Below, piece by piece: positions 8,821 through 22,800 of a stretch of DNA of 64,000 bases. The position numbers were made by a program, and so were the translations under genes. The DNA is from Archegozetes longisetosus (lineage: Eukaryota; Arthropoda; Arachnida; Sarcoptiformes; Trhypochthoniidae). The first letter of the stretch is position 1. Each line of letters starts with the position of its first letter. A model generated the notes under the pieces. The model searched no databases and was not told the origin of the DNA. It saw only the letters and a list, made by a program, of their open reading frames with translations. The stretch covers positions 3,272,573-3,336,572 of the forward strand of contig JAEMBT020000004.1 in NCBI GenBank assembly GCA_018873245.2. The letters are read 5' to 3'.

Positions 8821-11800
8821 GTATTTACTATTTTTGTGATCAAAGATATTGTTATTTATTGCACTTTATTATAGACTGTTTATAAATAGATCCATTTATA
8901 ACCGGGTTCTCCTCAAGTTCTAACTTAACGAAACTTTTATTTTCAAACTGACTCCAAAGTTTATAAAACTCCTATAGACTTTTATTGAAGTGGCGTCCAA
9001 ACTATTTATTTTTAAATTATCGCTCTATTAAGGAAATGATAATCTTTATTATTTAATGGCATTTATTGTACAATTACATCAATTTGTTTGACCGGAATAT
9101 TTAATCAAATACTCTATTTTTAATTTGCCAATATTTCAAACGTTTTTATCTAGTGTTTGAACTAAATATTTTTTATCAACTTATAATTTGATAAGACTTA
9201 AGTATAGAGTAGTTTTCCTATATTGATTTATGCAATCTATTAATAATCTATTCTAAAATTGGTTACGGAGTTATAAATTGTTTTCTCAATTTCAATATGA
9301 ATTCAGTGTCGCAACCAGTAAATAGTCTTAATTATAGACATTCTTTATAAGAAGTAGTAGTTAACAGCTTTTTAAGTAATGCTTAGAAGTGTTTGGGGAC
9401 ATGTCCCCATAATAAACTCCGCCACTGGCTGTTTCGCATTCAAAGATGAGAAAGTTTAGATTTGAGAGCTATCTCTTCTCAACAAAATAACATAAAGTTT
9501 ATTCACACGTCAACTTTCTCCTAGAAAATTAGGAACAGTTTCCTCTCACATTTACATTTATTTATCTCACACTTGCTTTTATTACACACGTCTAGTTAAT
9601 GCCAATGTGTTTTAAACTGTACATTTGAGCGCTAATTAATATGATTTAAAAGACTATTAAATTACATGCACATCACTTTCACAATGACTTTTTCAACTAA
9701 ACGAGTTCAATATTTAGTTCAAAAACGGTTACTTAATCAATGTAATGAATAAATGATTGCCTCTAAGACAATTAGATTTGTTTTGTTTCAAGTACTCGGT
9801 AACACCTGCAATCCAAGTTACAGAGAGCCTGACAACTTGAGAAACTGCATCATTTCCTCCAATTGATTGATTCTCCATAAGGCCATAGGTCGTAATAATT
9901 AGGTCATGTCAGTCAAGGGCGAGCACTTGAAGGCAGTTTTAATAACTTGCGGGCTCTTAAAGAATGTGCAACGTTCTTGGACTTTGTTTATAAACAGATT
10001 GTTATTGTTTTTCGTAGTTGCAATTGTGAGAGTAATACATTTTTACAGATAAACTAGTTTTTAAAGCCGACACATCTGAACAATTTGTTGACCACAATTT
10101 TTCTGATTCTAGGGTACCCCAACAGATCAATTGATTTTCCTTAAATTAGATTATGTGTAATTTCTACTATTCTGTTATGTTACAGTTCTTTGAACTTTCG
10201 CTCCTCTATCATATAGTTTATTGATGTTTAATGAGATATTGATTGTGAGAACTGGTGGTGTCATATGAAAAAACTATTGTCAATAAAACTTTTTCTCTTC
10301 AAACTTTTTAATGGTATCAAAATATCACACATTATCGTAAAAAATATTGTTATGTAACACATTTTGTGAGTAAATGTTGGCATAGTAAAAAAATTTGTAG
10401 TGCTATTGCTTACCAGACGCCGATTTGCTTTAGCAAACATAAAAAGTTACTGTGCATACAGTCGCAATTTTCCTATTATTTCCGTATTATTTCACATTTT
10501 GATTATTATTTTAGGCGAAAGACTGTTCAGTTAATGATTATCTAACTTGATATGAATATTTTAGCTTAAATTATGTTCAATACTTGCTAATAGATAAATA
10601 GTCTCGCTTCTATTTTTTGTATTTAGCAAAAGTTTTCGAATCGAATGCTTCAAAGATTTCATTTAAATGTACAAATTAAAACAAACTGAAATTTCAAGTA
10701 TAGCTATCAGAAAATTGATCACAAGTAGACTTGAATAGGAATCAAGATTACATAATCAAATAAAATGAATGTACTTTGCTTTTAAGTAAGATTAATTCTT
10801 TAATTTTTAGGGCTTAGTAATTAATATGTTGCATACAGTAATCAGTCATTATTTGGCACTTTTGAATAAATTTTCAGCGATTACAATCTGCACTTTAGGG
10901 TATTTATTCTTGTTTGGTTAATCATGAATTTACTTAATAAGTGAATTTTTATTCATGAAGCAAAGCTTTCATTGACAGTTTCACATACATTGATCGGTTA
11001 TTTAACTGTATCTATAGTTTTTCACATATTTCAATTCAATTGACCTACATATCATATTTTAATCAATTTTAATTTCAAAATTGGCAAAGTCTCGATTTTT
11101 ATCTAATGGTTCCATACAATTGAAAAACTCTAATAACAAAATAACTAAAGGTATTTAAACCAAGAGCTTGTTCATTAAGAAGGAATAAATTACAAAACTT
11201 TTCTGGAATTTGAGTTAAGAAATTAGTTCCTAATCATATCTGGTAAGCAAACCCGGAGAGCTTAGATTATTTTTTTAAAGATATTTCGAGCTTAAACTTG
11301 GTCTTTATACAGTAAGAACTAAAAATTAATAAAAAAAATAATTAACATAATGATGAGATATTCGATTACAAAAACTTGCTGACAATCCGTTAATCATGTT
11401 TTTCTATTATGAGAATTGCACGATTTTTCAAAGTTAATAAGTACTAAAATACTAATTGAAATGCTCATCACCTGCCATAATATAAGTCATTTATATTATG
11501 AATTCGAGGTCTCAAATCAGCTTTTCTAGCCGTGAAGTATTGTAAATAATACCTTTAATAACAGCGAGATATTCGTCCGTGTTATATTTAAATAATTAAA
11601 ACAATGCAAGCATCAGTCATTGTGTGAGACATCTATTTGTTTATTCATTTGTCAATTGAGTTTATTTCGTTATGAATCGGTTTCTATTGTCCTATTTTTT
11701 CAATTTGATGCCTCCAGAAGAAAATATTTGCTCTTATTTTATAGATTATAGTGACTGAATCTCAGGTGAAAACGAGGGCTCATCTCTATTGTGTTGCATA

Positions 11801-14800
11801 GATCAAAACTAATTTAATTTGAATCGAACATTAAATTTGATCGATTTTATATACCAAGTAAAAAATTACAGTAAAAAATAATGTTTTATTCATCGAATAT
11901 TCTCACGTAAAAAGTCATTAAAATTGAGAAATCGATATAATTTTGAGAGAAGAGGACTTTTTCGAGTCTGCAATTGAGTTGAAGCTGAATGTTTTTCAAG
12001 TGGATTGTATTCAAAAGTTGATATACTTGAAGATTTTTTTCAAAGCTGAACAATTCAGATCTCGAATTAATGTATGCGAAGGTAAGGCTAATAATTGCTT
12101 AAATAGTTGTACCAAGATTGAAGGACACACTCGAAAAAGCTTTGGAATCTATTTTATTTTTGGGTTAAATATTTGATTGAATGAATAAGATTGATGTTTA
12201 TAACTTGTATTGCAGTTCACTCAATTCAAGGCTCAAATTGCAGACTGAATTGAAAACTCGAACACGCATTAAGTCAATATGGGCTAGTACTGCACTTTCC
12301 AATATCTTTTATTAGAGCATTATTTCAAATTACCTTTTTACGAGAACAATGATAATTGTAGCTAATAAAGGCTTGCTGAGGAAAAGCCCAATACAGCAAT
12401 TTGCTCTCTAGTTATTAATCATTGAAGGGATTGAGATTTTATCAATAAATTATATGTTTTTATTTTCATTTGTAGAAAGTGTTTCAAATATTTCAAAGTA
12501 TTTCACAATAACATAAATCGATGGAACCTCAAAACTGTCAAGTTGATTTAGAGCAAATTAAATCTAATTTATATAATAAGTTAAATCTTAGTCTAACGTT
12601 ATAGATTCATCAGTTTCAAGTTAGACATCACTTCTCTTAAGCATGTATCCATTACTCATGTTACAAAACGAAACAGTTCCAATCCTATATGTCAGACTCA
12701 TCTTTCATCTGTTGAATTATGTTTTGAACTATTGTAAGGACTGAGTGTTCCATTTAGTGAACCACTTCAAAAAGTGGTTTCTTTTCAAGTTCATACTTAA
12801 GCTTCTTTCAGAATTAATTTAACATTGCTTTTGTCCGAACCAATTATTGATAAAAAACTTGAGCTCATTTTTTGCTTCAAAGTACAGCAAAGACAGGTTT
12901 TAGCATGCTTATAATTCTAGATATAGCATTTTCTGCTGTTAAAACAACTTAATACATAAGTTCAATCATTTCTTATTAAAATGAGTTGAGGTATCTCGAA
13001 ACCAACTCAAACTCATTGTTCCCCAATTCTAGTAATTACTATCTGAATATACTGACCATGGCTCTGACAATGCAACTGTCGATATGACATGTTTGAATAG
13101 AAATGTGACTATAATTTAACGCGTAATTTGCTTAACATATATTTTAATGGCACAATCAATGATTAATTGATAGCACAACGATTGCAAGTTCTCTTAATTA
13201 TCGAATACAAAGATCTTATTCTGAATCAAATTTGATTTATTATATCCGAATGAAAGCTAATGCATTAATCATAAAGTTATTGAAAACTAAATTAAATTTA
13301 ATATTCAAATTGCATATAGGAATGACATGAATAAGTTTTGATACATCAAACCAATGATAATCTAATAAATCGTGATATTTTATATTGAAAAGTTTAAGTT
13401 ACATTTATATTAAAGCCATTCCTGATTATTGTTGAGAAACATTTTTTCATAGCGGTTATTGAGCAAAAACTTATAATTTTTTGTGTTGTTTCCTCCTAAA
13501 TAATAAACATAATTGTAGGTACTTCGGTTGGTATTCAAGTGTTCAATTCATAGTATGATAGCTTGTATTATAACTGGGTTTATGGTTCGCTTAAACTCTT
13601 ATTTCATTGTTATTTCAAGCGACACATTATGTGATGTACTGAATCTTCAGTTGTCCAGAGGTTTCAAAATAAAACACGAGATCACGAAATCGCTAGAAGT
13701 GGTGTTGAGCTACAATTAAGTTTTATAAATTTATAACTTCTTTCATGATTCAATATTCTCTTGTGGATTATTATAGATATTATTGCTTGAGTTTTAATGC
13801 CCCAATAGTTACTTTTAGATTTGTTTATGAATTTCAATTTTTAGTTTACGTTTATGGAAATGTACCTAAGGTATGCATCAATTTACAGACTTCCGATCAA
13901 ATTGACATAAACATTACGTGCCATATTTTACCGCATATAACATGAGAATATTCTTGAAAAGTTCAAACATGCTCTTAAGTTTTAAACTCCACCCAAAATA
14001 AACAGATTCTAAACTTTTAAAAAGTTCACAGGCATTTTTTATTATAGAAGGATTAGACCTATTGTTAATGAAAATTTTTCCTCAAATCTTACGTGAAACT
14101 TCTGCGAGAGCGCGTCATTTGCTAACACTCTTATACTTAGGTTTAACAACCTGTTTATTATTCATTTTTTAAATCATGAATTTGATTGTAAGGCATGAGA
14201 AGATTGATTTTTTAATCAATGACTGCAGACTTCTATTGTGTTTTGATATGCGTTTCTTTAGCTAATATTCCACATTATATTGTATATTGAGTATTATTTA
14301 TGCCTCGTTTTAACTGATCCGAAGAAGATTTCGTAATATAATTAGAAATAGGAGTTTTCCCAATACGTTTGACAGAAGTTATGGGTAGAAAACAATTTTT
14401 TTCCAAAAAAAAAACACCACACAAACTTTTAAAGTTCGGTGTTGTATTCATTTTTTATACTTATCTACTTTTAACAACTAATGACTAACGACTGGAAATA
14501 CTTTTAATAAACAACTGTTGAATAATTGAATTGACCTTTTCTTGATATAACAAAAGAGTGTTGACCAAAACATACTTCAAACTATCAATCGTTAAGTATA
14601 ACGCATGATCGACAATACAAGTTAGTTGTTTCGTGATTTCATATCATATGAAATGGTTAAAAAGTCTAGTATTTCATCAATCATTAGTTGATATACTAGT
14701 TTACTCTTCCGGTATTTTTATACTTTTCAATGTGAATAACTAAAGAAAAAATTGATCTTTTGTGATGCAAAAAACAAATCAGAAACATAAGTTCGCACTC

Positions 14801-15101
14801 CATGTTCACACAAGTATAAAACAGTTATTCATGTGATTACAACTTTTTCGACAAAACTCTCAGAGATTACACGATTACTTATTTTAATTGTAGCATTTAA
14901 TCGTCATTCTATGCATTTAAAAACTTTCGACTAATTGTTCACAAATTGCAAAATTTTCAGATAATTTGACGACTTATACGAAGTTTCTAAAATTCTAATC
15001 TGAAACTTTGCATTCATGTGATTAATATGCAAAAACTTTGGCAGCTGTTACTGTAACTTTAATTTTCAATCTCATTTTGTTCATTTGATTGGGATCTGAT
15101 G

Positions 15102-15256
15102 AGATATTCGGAAGAAAAAAGTGTGTCTGGAAGACTTTGTGCCGGAATGCTAAATGATTTGTTCAGAAAAGCGTAGGAATCGAAAGACTTGATCCTGAGT
15201 CTGGAAAAGTTCCATATATTTCACAAATGATGCAGTCCTTAAAAGTTTTAAAGTAA
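15102..15256 (+). pseudogene. Coding-like fragment with frame change, unrecognised
   Basis: One frame reads RYSEEKSVSGRLCAGMLNDL followed by FRKA and a stop. A second frame carries on with SVGIERLDPESGKVPYISQ to TAA at 15254-15256. Both stretches use balanced codons and non-repetitive residues unlike the surrounding AT-rich DNA, which suggests an old retrocopy or dead exon. I do not recognise the family. Confidence 0.25.
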
Positions 15257-17003
15257 AATAAAGTTAACCGATTTTAACTATTATTAATGAACTGCAAAAT
15301 TCAATTATTAAATGATTAATTGAATCCTTGCTTTAGTTCTCAGGCATAATTAGATTGAATTTTAAAAATGAATTGCAGGTATCACTAGAATCAATGAAAA
15401 CAATAAGTTTGGAAAAAATCCTTCATTATTAACGTGTTCCTAATTTATGATATATCTAAATTTCAGAAATAACTTTAATAATTACTGAACATGGAACACA
15501 CATAAAAAATGACAAAAAATTTGAAATGTTCAATATGAACTCATAATTTAAATATATGGTTGTTTCATATCTAATTAATTTAGAGCCCGAGGACTTTGAA
15601 AAAAATGCTTCCCTTATCAGTAAAAAGTGTAAATCACTTGAAAAGCTGTAATTTTGATTGGAATTTGTTCAATTTGAAACTAGCAATTAATTTATGCAAA
15701 AAAGGGAATAAAGTGAAAATAAACTGAAAACGAAATTTGTTGATCATAAGATACCACTTATCAAGTCTTGAAAGTAGCAAATCAAATCAATTAAATGACT
15801 CTACAGTCCCCTTTAGGCACTGATTATAAGTGGTTTTCAAATTGATAAATGTTTATATCTTCATTTCCTAAACATTTGAAATCGTATCGGATGTGATAAG
15901 TAATTATGAATAAAGTCTGTAAACGAGTTATCGGTTGAGCTTCAAATGTTTAGTATTTGTTGTTAAAAGTGTATGCTTTGCTTATTTTCAAACCAAACAG
16001 TCTCAGCTCAAATGCTTATCAAATCAGTCACTGAAAAGCTCGTTAAATCAATGGATCTCTTGATAAATGACAGACACATTCAAATTTGATGTCTTATTTT
16101 CTAGTTTACTCGCATACATTAGACGGCACTCTATTATTTTTAGCTCTATTTTTTAAGATTAAACTATCGAATGAGTGATTACTTAAACTATTATTTATCA
16201 TAATTAAGAACTTTATGAATAGTTTTGAATAAAATGATCATTTCTCTCTATCTCGTGCTATATTGAGCTCAAGACTCCCTTAACTATTCAGTATAAAAGT
16301 ATATGACAGAGATAAACAAAGGTTTAACAAACTGAAATGTTTTATTAAAAATGAATAAACTCGAGATATTTTTATCCATAAGTTTTTGGATAATACTATG
16401 ATTTAATTTGAATTTGAAATGAGAAAGTTATAAATAGATAAGCAAACTATCCTTACTGGAAATGAATACAAAATTTGAAATTAATATTACATAACGATCT
16501 AGGTTTGTAAGAAGCCATCCTAATCACCCTAACTAAATTAATACAATAAACTTAAGAAGTTAAGTCAACTTTCAAAGTCATTTATTCTGCTTATCATTAG
16601 CTCTAAGCGTTTTATAGCATACAAAATATGGTCAAACGCTTTATATCTACAATAATTTTGAAAATTTCCTGAATAACAATAATAATTTGGGACATCATAT
16701 AATCTCACATTTAGAATATTAAGGCTATATTTTGACAGATGTTTAAATACTATCAACCATATAAAAGCACATCTTTTTTGGTTTTATAGTTGTTTTATCT
16801 CATTCATGGTTTAGTATTTTTCATCCCTTTTAATTATTTAAATAATAGAAACCCTGGAATCAGAAGTAATTATGACAAAAAAAAGTTGAATAATAGTTAA
16901 AGTAGTGCCAAATTTTTTCGTCGCTAGTATTTCAATAATAATAAAAGTTACGAAACCTCTATGAATATCTGTACGGCTATTTTGAAACCTAAATTGAAAG
17001 TTT

Positions 17004-17131
17004 GATGAATACAGAAATGAAATCTTGCCAAAATTAGAGAATTGGTGTCACCCTTGAAATTAGATAGAGATGAGATGTTAATGTGTTTGGGCGTAGGAAA
17101 GGGAGGAATAATTAATGAGCTAAAAACTTAA
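17004..17131 (+). pseudogene. Coding-like fragment with one frameshift, unrecognised
   Basis: The first frame reads DEYRNEILPKLENWC, reaching TGA at 17055. The next frame continues PLKLDRDEMLMCLGVGKGG then IINELKT to TAA at 17129-17131. The two pieces look like one protein C-terminus broken by an indel near 17046-17054. I cannot name the protein. Chance is possible at this length. Confidence 0.3.
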
Positions 17132-18071
17132 TATGGGTTTTAATTGCATTGTTTGGTGTCTTCTCTTATTGGGATCATTGCAAGCTATATATTCGGTACT
17201 ACGCATATAATGTTTTTGTTATTAGATAAAAATTGAACCTAAAATATTTTGACTATTTTTTATAGTGTTAACCTAAATATTTATGTTTACGATTTTTAGG
17301 TAACATATGTTTTGCTTCAAAGTTTTACTTGCTTTTTCAATGAATCACACACATTATTTTGAACAGAAAAAGGTTGCGAAACAATCATATGAGGTTTAGT
17401 TTGACAACTAAGCAAACAAATTACATGTTAGTTTTATAACTTGCGAGTTTGGTTTAGTTATAGAAATAATAGTTCAGTCAAACTATAATAAATTAGCGCA
17501 TCGCCCATTGATTGTTATTTAAGGCTTGATATGCGTTATTATTTATGCCAAAGAATGAGTTTTAAGTAAACTAAGCAAAACCTTTTTATGCATAATTAAG
17601 CAGTGAAAGGGCTGATACTATTTCGGAGGGAAAAGTCAATGAATAGAGAAACGAATCTCTCATTCCTATGCTCGCCCTTAAAGTATTTTTATGTTTAAAT
17701 TTGACTTCTGATTTTTTGCATATTTTAGCAATAGATCAGATATAACAAACTTTTTAAGTGGATCCGATCAAAATATGTTTATTCAACTTTTTCATTAAAA
17801 CAAATTTAATAATAATTTACTAAAGCAATAAAAATGTTTAAATTTAATATAAGATAAGCCACTCCTTTATCAGATAAATAAAAGCTTTCAAGTTTTCTTA
17901 TAATACCTTTAAGTTTATTATCAATTCTAAAGTCAAACTTATATTGAAGATAAAAAATAAGAGGAAAATTCTTGACAAACGCATTATTTGTAATAATCAT
18001 AACAAAGATTAGAAGAATAAAGTTTTTCAAATGAAAAAATATAGATTATGTGTTTCGAAGCCGAAAGTCGA

Positions 18072-18094
18072 AGAGAGAGAGAGAGAGAGAGAGA
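18072..18094. repeat. (GA)n microsatellite
   Basis: A perfect run of alternating A and G (about 11-12 GA units) directly visible. Runs of GAGAG can bind GAGA-type factors in arthropods. It lies 1.7 kb upstream of the candidate exon at 19825. Confidence 0.95.
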
Positions 18095-19824
18095 AATAAT
18101 AATTTGTATTAAAGCGTAAGTCTCTTCTGTGTGTTAAATGCATTATTATTAGTCTACCTGTACTTTTTATTTGCTGAATGACGTGGTGGTAATACAGGTG
18201 TGATTATGCTTAGAGAGAAACTACTTTCATATTGGCTCACATATACTATATATTGGGCATACTATACATGCCTGCAAGCATTTTGCTTTGTATTCGGTTG
18301 AATGCGACTCAATTCGAGTTTTATTCCCCAGTTTCTTTAAAAAACGTTCCTTGTCTTTCGTATCCTATGTGTGCCTGACTATCGTATAGTTTCGTTTCAT
18401 AATCACTCCTCTACTCAAACGAATGCATTAAAGTTTTATTCAAACTTTCAATACTCAATAAATTGATACGAATTGCCTGAAACGGTTCGTTTGAGTCCTC
18501 GATCGTTAGATTGTTTCCAACTTTTTATTATTCAATGCTTTTATTCACCGCTATTTTAATGGATAATAATATGAAGTGTTGTTCAAAGTCATTATAAAAA
18601 TCAAGTTTGTTTTGGTATTACTTATTGCAAAAAGCAATTTCACTCTCATTAGAGTTAAATTATTTTCTCGAAATTGAACTGTTTTTCATCGTGTTTCACA
18701 TATTGTAGTATTAATTGGTTTGATTAATGAACTTATAATATGGAAAGAAAAACCAGAAAGTTATGTCTTTCCTAAATTGCTGCAAAAAAACGTTTTAAAC
18801 TTTCAGCTATAATGTTTTAGTGTCCGACTGTGTCGAGGCAGGAAGTTTTAAACTCAAGTTTTCACTAAGAACTTAGAACTTCACTATATCGAAACTTTCA
18901 AACTTCAAAAGTTTGTTTTCAAACTTGGAGTCAACGTCAATACGTTTTTCTCGTCATATTTATGCAAAACTTAGTTTTGAACGCCTATTCATCAATGACG
19001 AATAACAATTATATCTGGTTATCACGAGTAAGTCTGCAACTCATTGTGTTTCTCAGTGTCCATTGAGTGAGAGCTAATTTTGTGACTAATTGTTTATTTG
19101 GAAAGTATTTTTCATTCAAGTCTGACTGCGAGTGAGTCTAAAGTCATACGAAGGTATACGAAAGATTTTTCCAGAGAGGGAAAAAAGTTATCAGCTTTTA
19201 TTTAAGTTTCCTTCCAATGTAAACTGTGACGAAATCGATTACAATATATTAATCAACTTTACTGTTAGTTTGAATCAAATACTTCCTAAACAGTACAACT
19301 AATTAAAAGTGATTAATAAACTGATTGTTTTAGAGCTAGTGATGCGCTTACGTGCAAATCAATAATCGATTATTAAAAGAAAACAATTAAGTTTTGCTAA
19401 TTTTTTCTGTAGACTTAAAAAAGCAAAAGTTAATTAACTTTAGTTTGAATTTGCTATGTTGGTTAATAGTTAAGTGAAATTACTTTTGCTGACAACAAGA
19501 CGCTTGAGTTTCAATTTTTGCGAAACAACTATTATTTAATAAATTGAAAATTGGCCAAATTAAACTATGGAACCTGGAAATACCCTTCAAACACTATATT
19601 AAGAAACTATTTTTGCCTGTTGTAGTTATTTCCTTAAGACTTATTTGCCGTGCTCAACAACGAATATTTTCTTATCTCTTTTAACTTAAGTCGACATTTC
19701 TTCCATTTTTAAGTCGATTATTGACAGTTGTAAGCTTATTTACTCGTCGGAATAACTTGAGAGTTGTTGATCAAAAATCTATTCATTTTCAACTTGTCAT
19801 TTCTATCGAATAAGCCTTCAAACA

Positions 19825-19887
19825 ATGCAGAGATATATTTATGCGATTTGGGAAAAGAAAACGTGTTTCTGTTTCGTCGATACGAGG
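19825..19887 (+). CDS. Candidate alternative first coding exon (rhotekin?)
   Basis: ATG in a favourable context (CAAACAATGC) opens a 21-codon frame beginning MQRYIYAIWEKKTCFCFVDT and ending at a strong donor AGG|GTAAGC in phase 0. That phase fits the rhotekin acceptor at 40512, as do the other two candidate first exons. The flanks are less AT-rich than the rest of the region. The short length makes chance a real alternative, and no homolog is recalled. Confidence 0.35.
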
Positions 19888-22800
19888 GTAAGCATTTGTT
19901 AATAACTTTTTTTCTATCAAAATCAACTCTTTAATGTGTAAAACATAAGATAAACTTATTACTAGAGAGTGTCTACTTATGACTCATTTAGAGTTAATTG
20001 TTTGTGGGTTTGAAAATTTGTACGCTCATTTATTTCATGGTCAGTATATTTGGCTGCAATATGACTGCAATTTATCTTAGGTTAATATTGAATATGTATT
20101 TCCCAAAATTTCCTTATATGAAACGCATGACAAATGCCTATTATTTAAATAAATATTGTTAACGATTTCTATTCTTATTGTTTAAAATGATTTGCACATA
20201 ATTGAAACCCATCTACGAAACTGGTTAACAATTATCTATTTCATAATGATTTAGTAATGAATTGAAAGTTTCTTAGCTTTCAATGAGACAGTTTAGAATG
20301 AATTACTTTGCTTTTGTTTCAGTCACATAATTGTCACTTCGATACTAGTTCATAGAAATTCAGTTTCGTATACAACTGTTTTATTTCTGTTTCACAACTG
20401 ATCCATTATCTGAAGGCACAGACTGAGAACTATGATGTCGAGAATTGATAGTTTAAGAATTTTTCACTTACAATCTGTGATTTAATGAAGGTTTTTGCTG
20501 TTTAAAAGCTTTTTCTGCTTAAATTCATAAAACATGAGCAGTAAACATTATTATATGTTTACTCTTGTCTTTCAAAAGGCTGTATTCAAATACTTAATGG
20601 ATTATACTCTTTAACGTTTCGTCATTTTTGTTCAGTTTGTTTGACGCTTGTCAAAAATTTTCAAAAATAATGTAAACTATCAAAGATTGTGCTATTTATA
20701 GCTACAATTTTCAAATGAAATTTTGATAAAATGTTGCAGATTAAGTTTCAAATTTGAAACATTTAAAAAAACTAGTTCTCAAAGAGGAGTCATGACTTGT
20801 TCAGAATCAATGTCAAAAAAGCAGTTGAAAATATAAATTAGATGATTATGTTTATGGCTATTGAATTAAGTGGCAGATAAACAATACAGATGTAGACTAT
20901 CATAGTTAGTAAAGTAATATTTTGATGTCATGTTATGTTTGGTTCGATCTGATGACGTTTTTAGGACAAACCGAAATAAGCTGTACAATACTTAAAACTA
21001 ATTGTAAAAATGGTAATCAGTGTCGCCTAATGAAAAACTGATTATATGAAGATTATGTAATTACAAGAACTCCCACTTAATGATTGCCTTGAACTTTTCT
21101 CTAAAAATATTTCACCTATCTTTCATTGTTTTATTCTAAAAAATTGCTTATGTTAAGACATTTATTATACTTTATGACTATTTACGTGATCAATTCATGT
21201 AGTTTGTGATGAAAGTTGCGATTCTCACACTAAAAGTCAGCTCAATCGCTTTCAATCATAGGAATATTTGATGAATCGTCAAATCAATGTAAACCTATTT
21301 TCGTATTGTCGTCAAGCGGTTAATAAGCAAAATATTTTCCTCCTATTCATCTTTTATTTAAAAATTCTAACCTTTCAGTCCTAAAACTTTAATGTCAGTA
21401 CTTTTTATTGAAAATTGAATAGTTAGCAATAAATGTGACCTTCAATTGAAATATTATATTCTAGATAAAAACCAAATAAATATAAAATAGATAACAAACT
21501 TTTTTTTAAAGTTCACCCGTTTACAGATTTACTAACTTTTTTCTCATTACAACCAACTGTTTAGTCTGGTAGCTTTTAAATAATGTATTATTGGTGTCTT
21601 AAGAATTATATTTGTGTGTTACTGATGCCTACATAGTTGCATACAATTATAGTTTATTATATAATACAAGGTTTACGATCCAGTAATTGAGTGGGTATTA
21701 GAGGATATGCTATAAAAAGTTATTCCAAATATATGAATAAAAATGAAATTTAATACTTTGAAAGAGAAAAGTTTTTTCCATAGGAAAAAATAAAATACGA
21801 TCTGCCCATAGACTTATTTTGCGTGAACTGATGGTTACTTATGAAAAAAATAAGTTTAATTTGCAAAAGCAGACACAAGAATCTGCGCACTTGTATGAAA
21901 CATGAAAGCTAGTATCAAATTTTGATAACTCGATAGCTATTATTGGGTCGCTGGTTCGAACACAGAAAATAAATGTGTCAAATATTATAGATATTTTGCT
22001 GAGCAAACATTAATGCGACAGTCAAATTTTCATGCATCATTGCAGACATATATCGCAAGTGAATATATGTTTCTAATAAATTTTAATAACCATTCACATA
22101 GTAATCATACGTTGAAATAACATTACACTTTCCCGATTTGTGCTATCGTTTCCATTGTAATTAGTTTAATATGGGACTAAGAAAGTTTTAGTATCCTCAA
22201 AAATTCCTATTTGCAAAGTATTTCGTTTTTAAGTTTATTCAAAGCCTGTAATCAAATTTGATTTTTCAATTGCTAGAAATCTAGATATTGAACATTTTTA
22301 CGAATCTATCTGAAACTTAATTTCCTGTTATACTAACTGAGAGGTAGAAGTAATGCAAAAAATGAGCTCAAGTTTTTATTGAAGGACTAATGATTCGAGA
22401 AATGGATAATTAATTGAAATAAAAGCTAATATTATTTGTTAACTGCATAAAAACATTAAGAATTGCGGATTTTTGCAAAATATGATTACTATTACAGTTA
22501 CTATTAATATATAATGAACATAACACTCCTATTTGCACATCCATTACGAGTCATTTGAATTTAGATTCATTCTCAGAACTATAGTTATATTTTCCGTATT
22601 TTAATTTGTGCGCAAAATTTTCATTAAATAAACAATAATTTATTCTTTGTCACAATCAATGATTTTATCAAATCATTATTATTATTGTGATGTTATTGCA
22701 CTTTTTATTTAAAGCTACATAAGTTTTATTGCTCTTTTCAAGACTAACCATAATATTATGCTTTTATTTATAGATAAAATTAGCTCAGATTCTGATCAGA

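Larger units (their letters stand above)
8821..19824. other. Long gene-free stretch (intron if the 8683 exon belongs to rhotekin)
   Basis: AT-rich DNA with no convincing complete gene. Short open frames such as those at 11943-12176, 13528-13719 and 17806-18030 show no recognisable domain or splice sites. Two coding-like fragments (15102-15256, 17004-17131) and a GA microsatellite (18072-18094) are listed separately. From about 18060 to 19870 the composition is somewhat less AT-rich. Confidence 0.5.

Noticed and set aside
11943-12176. 77-codon plus-strand frame starting REEDFFESAIELKLNVF
   Set aside because: Weakly like a helical BACK-type segment, but no domain, splice sites or neighbours support it.
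21930-21975. tRNA-like B-box (GCTGGTTCGAACACAG)
   Set aside because: No matching A-box or acceptor stem pairing around it.
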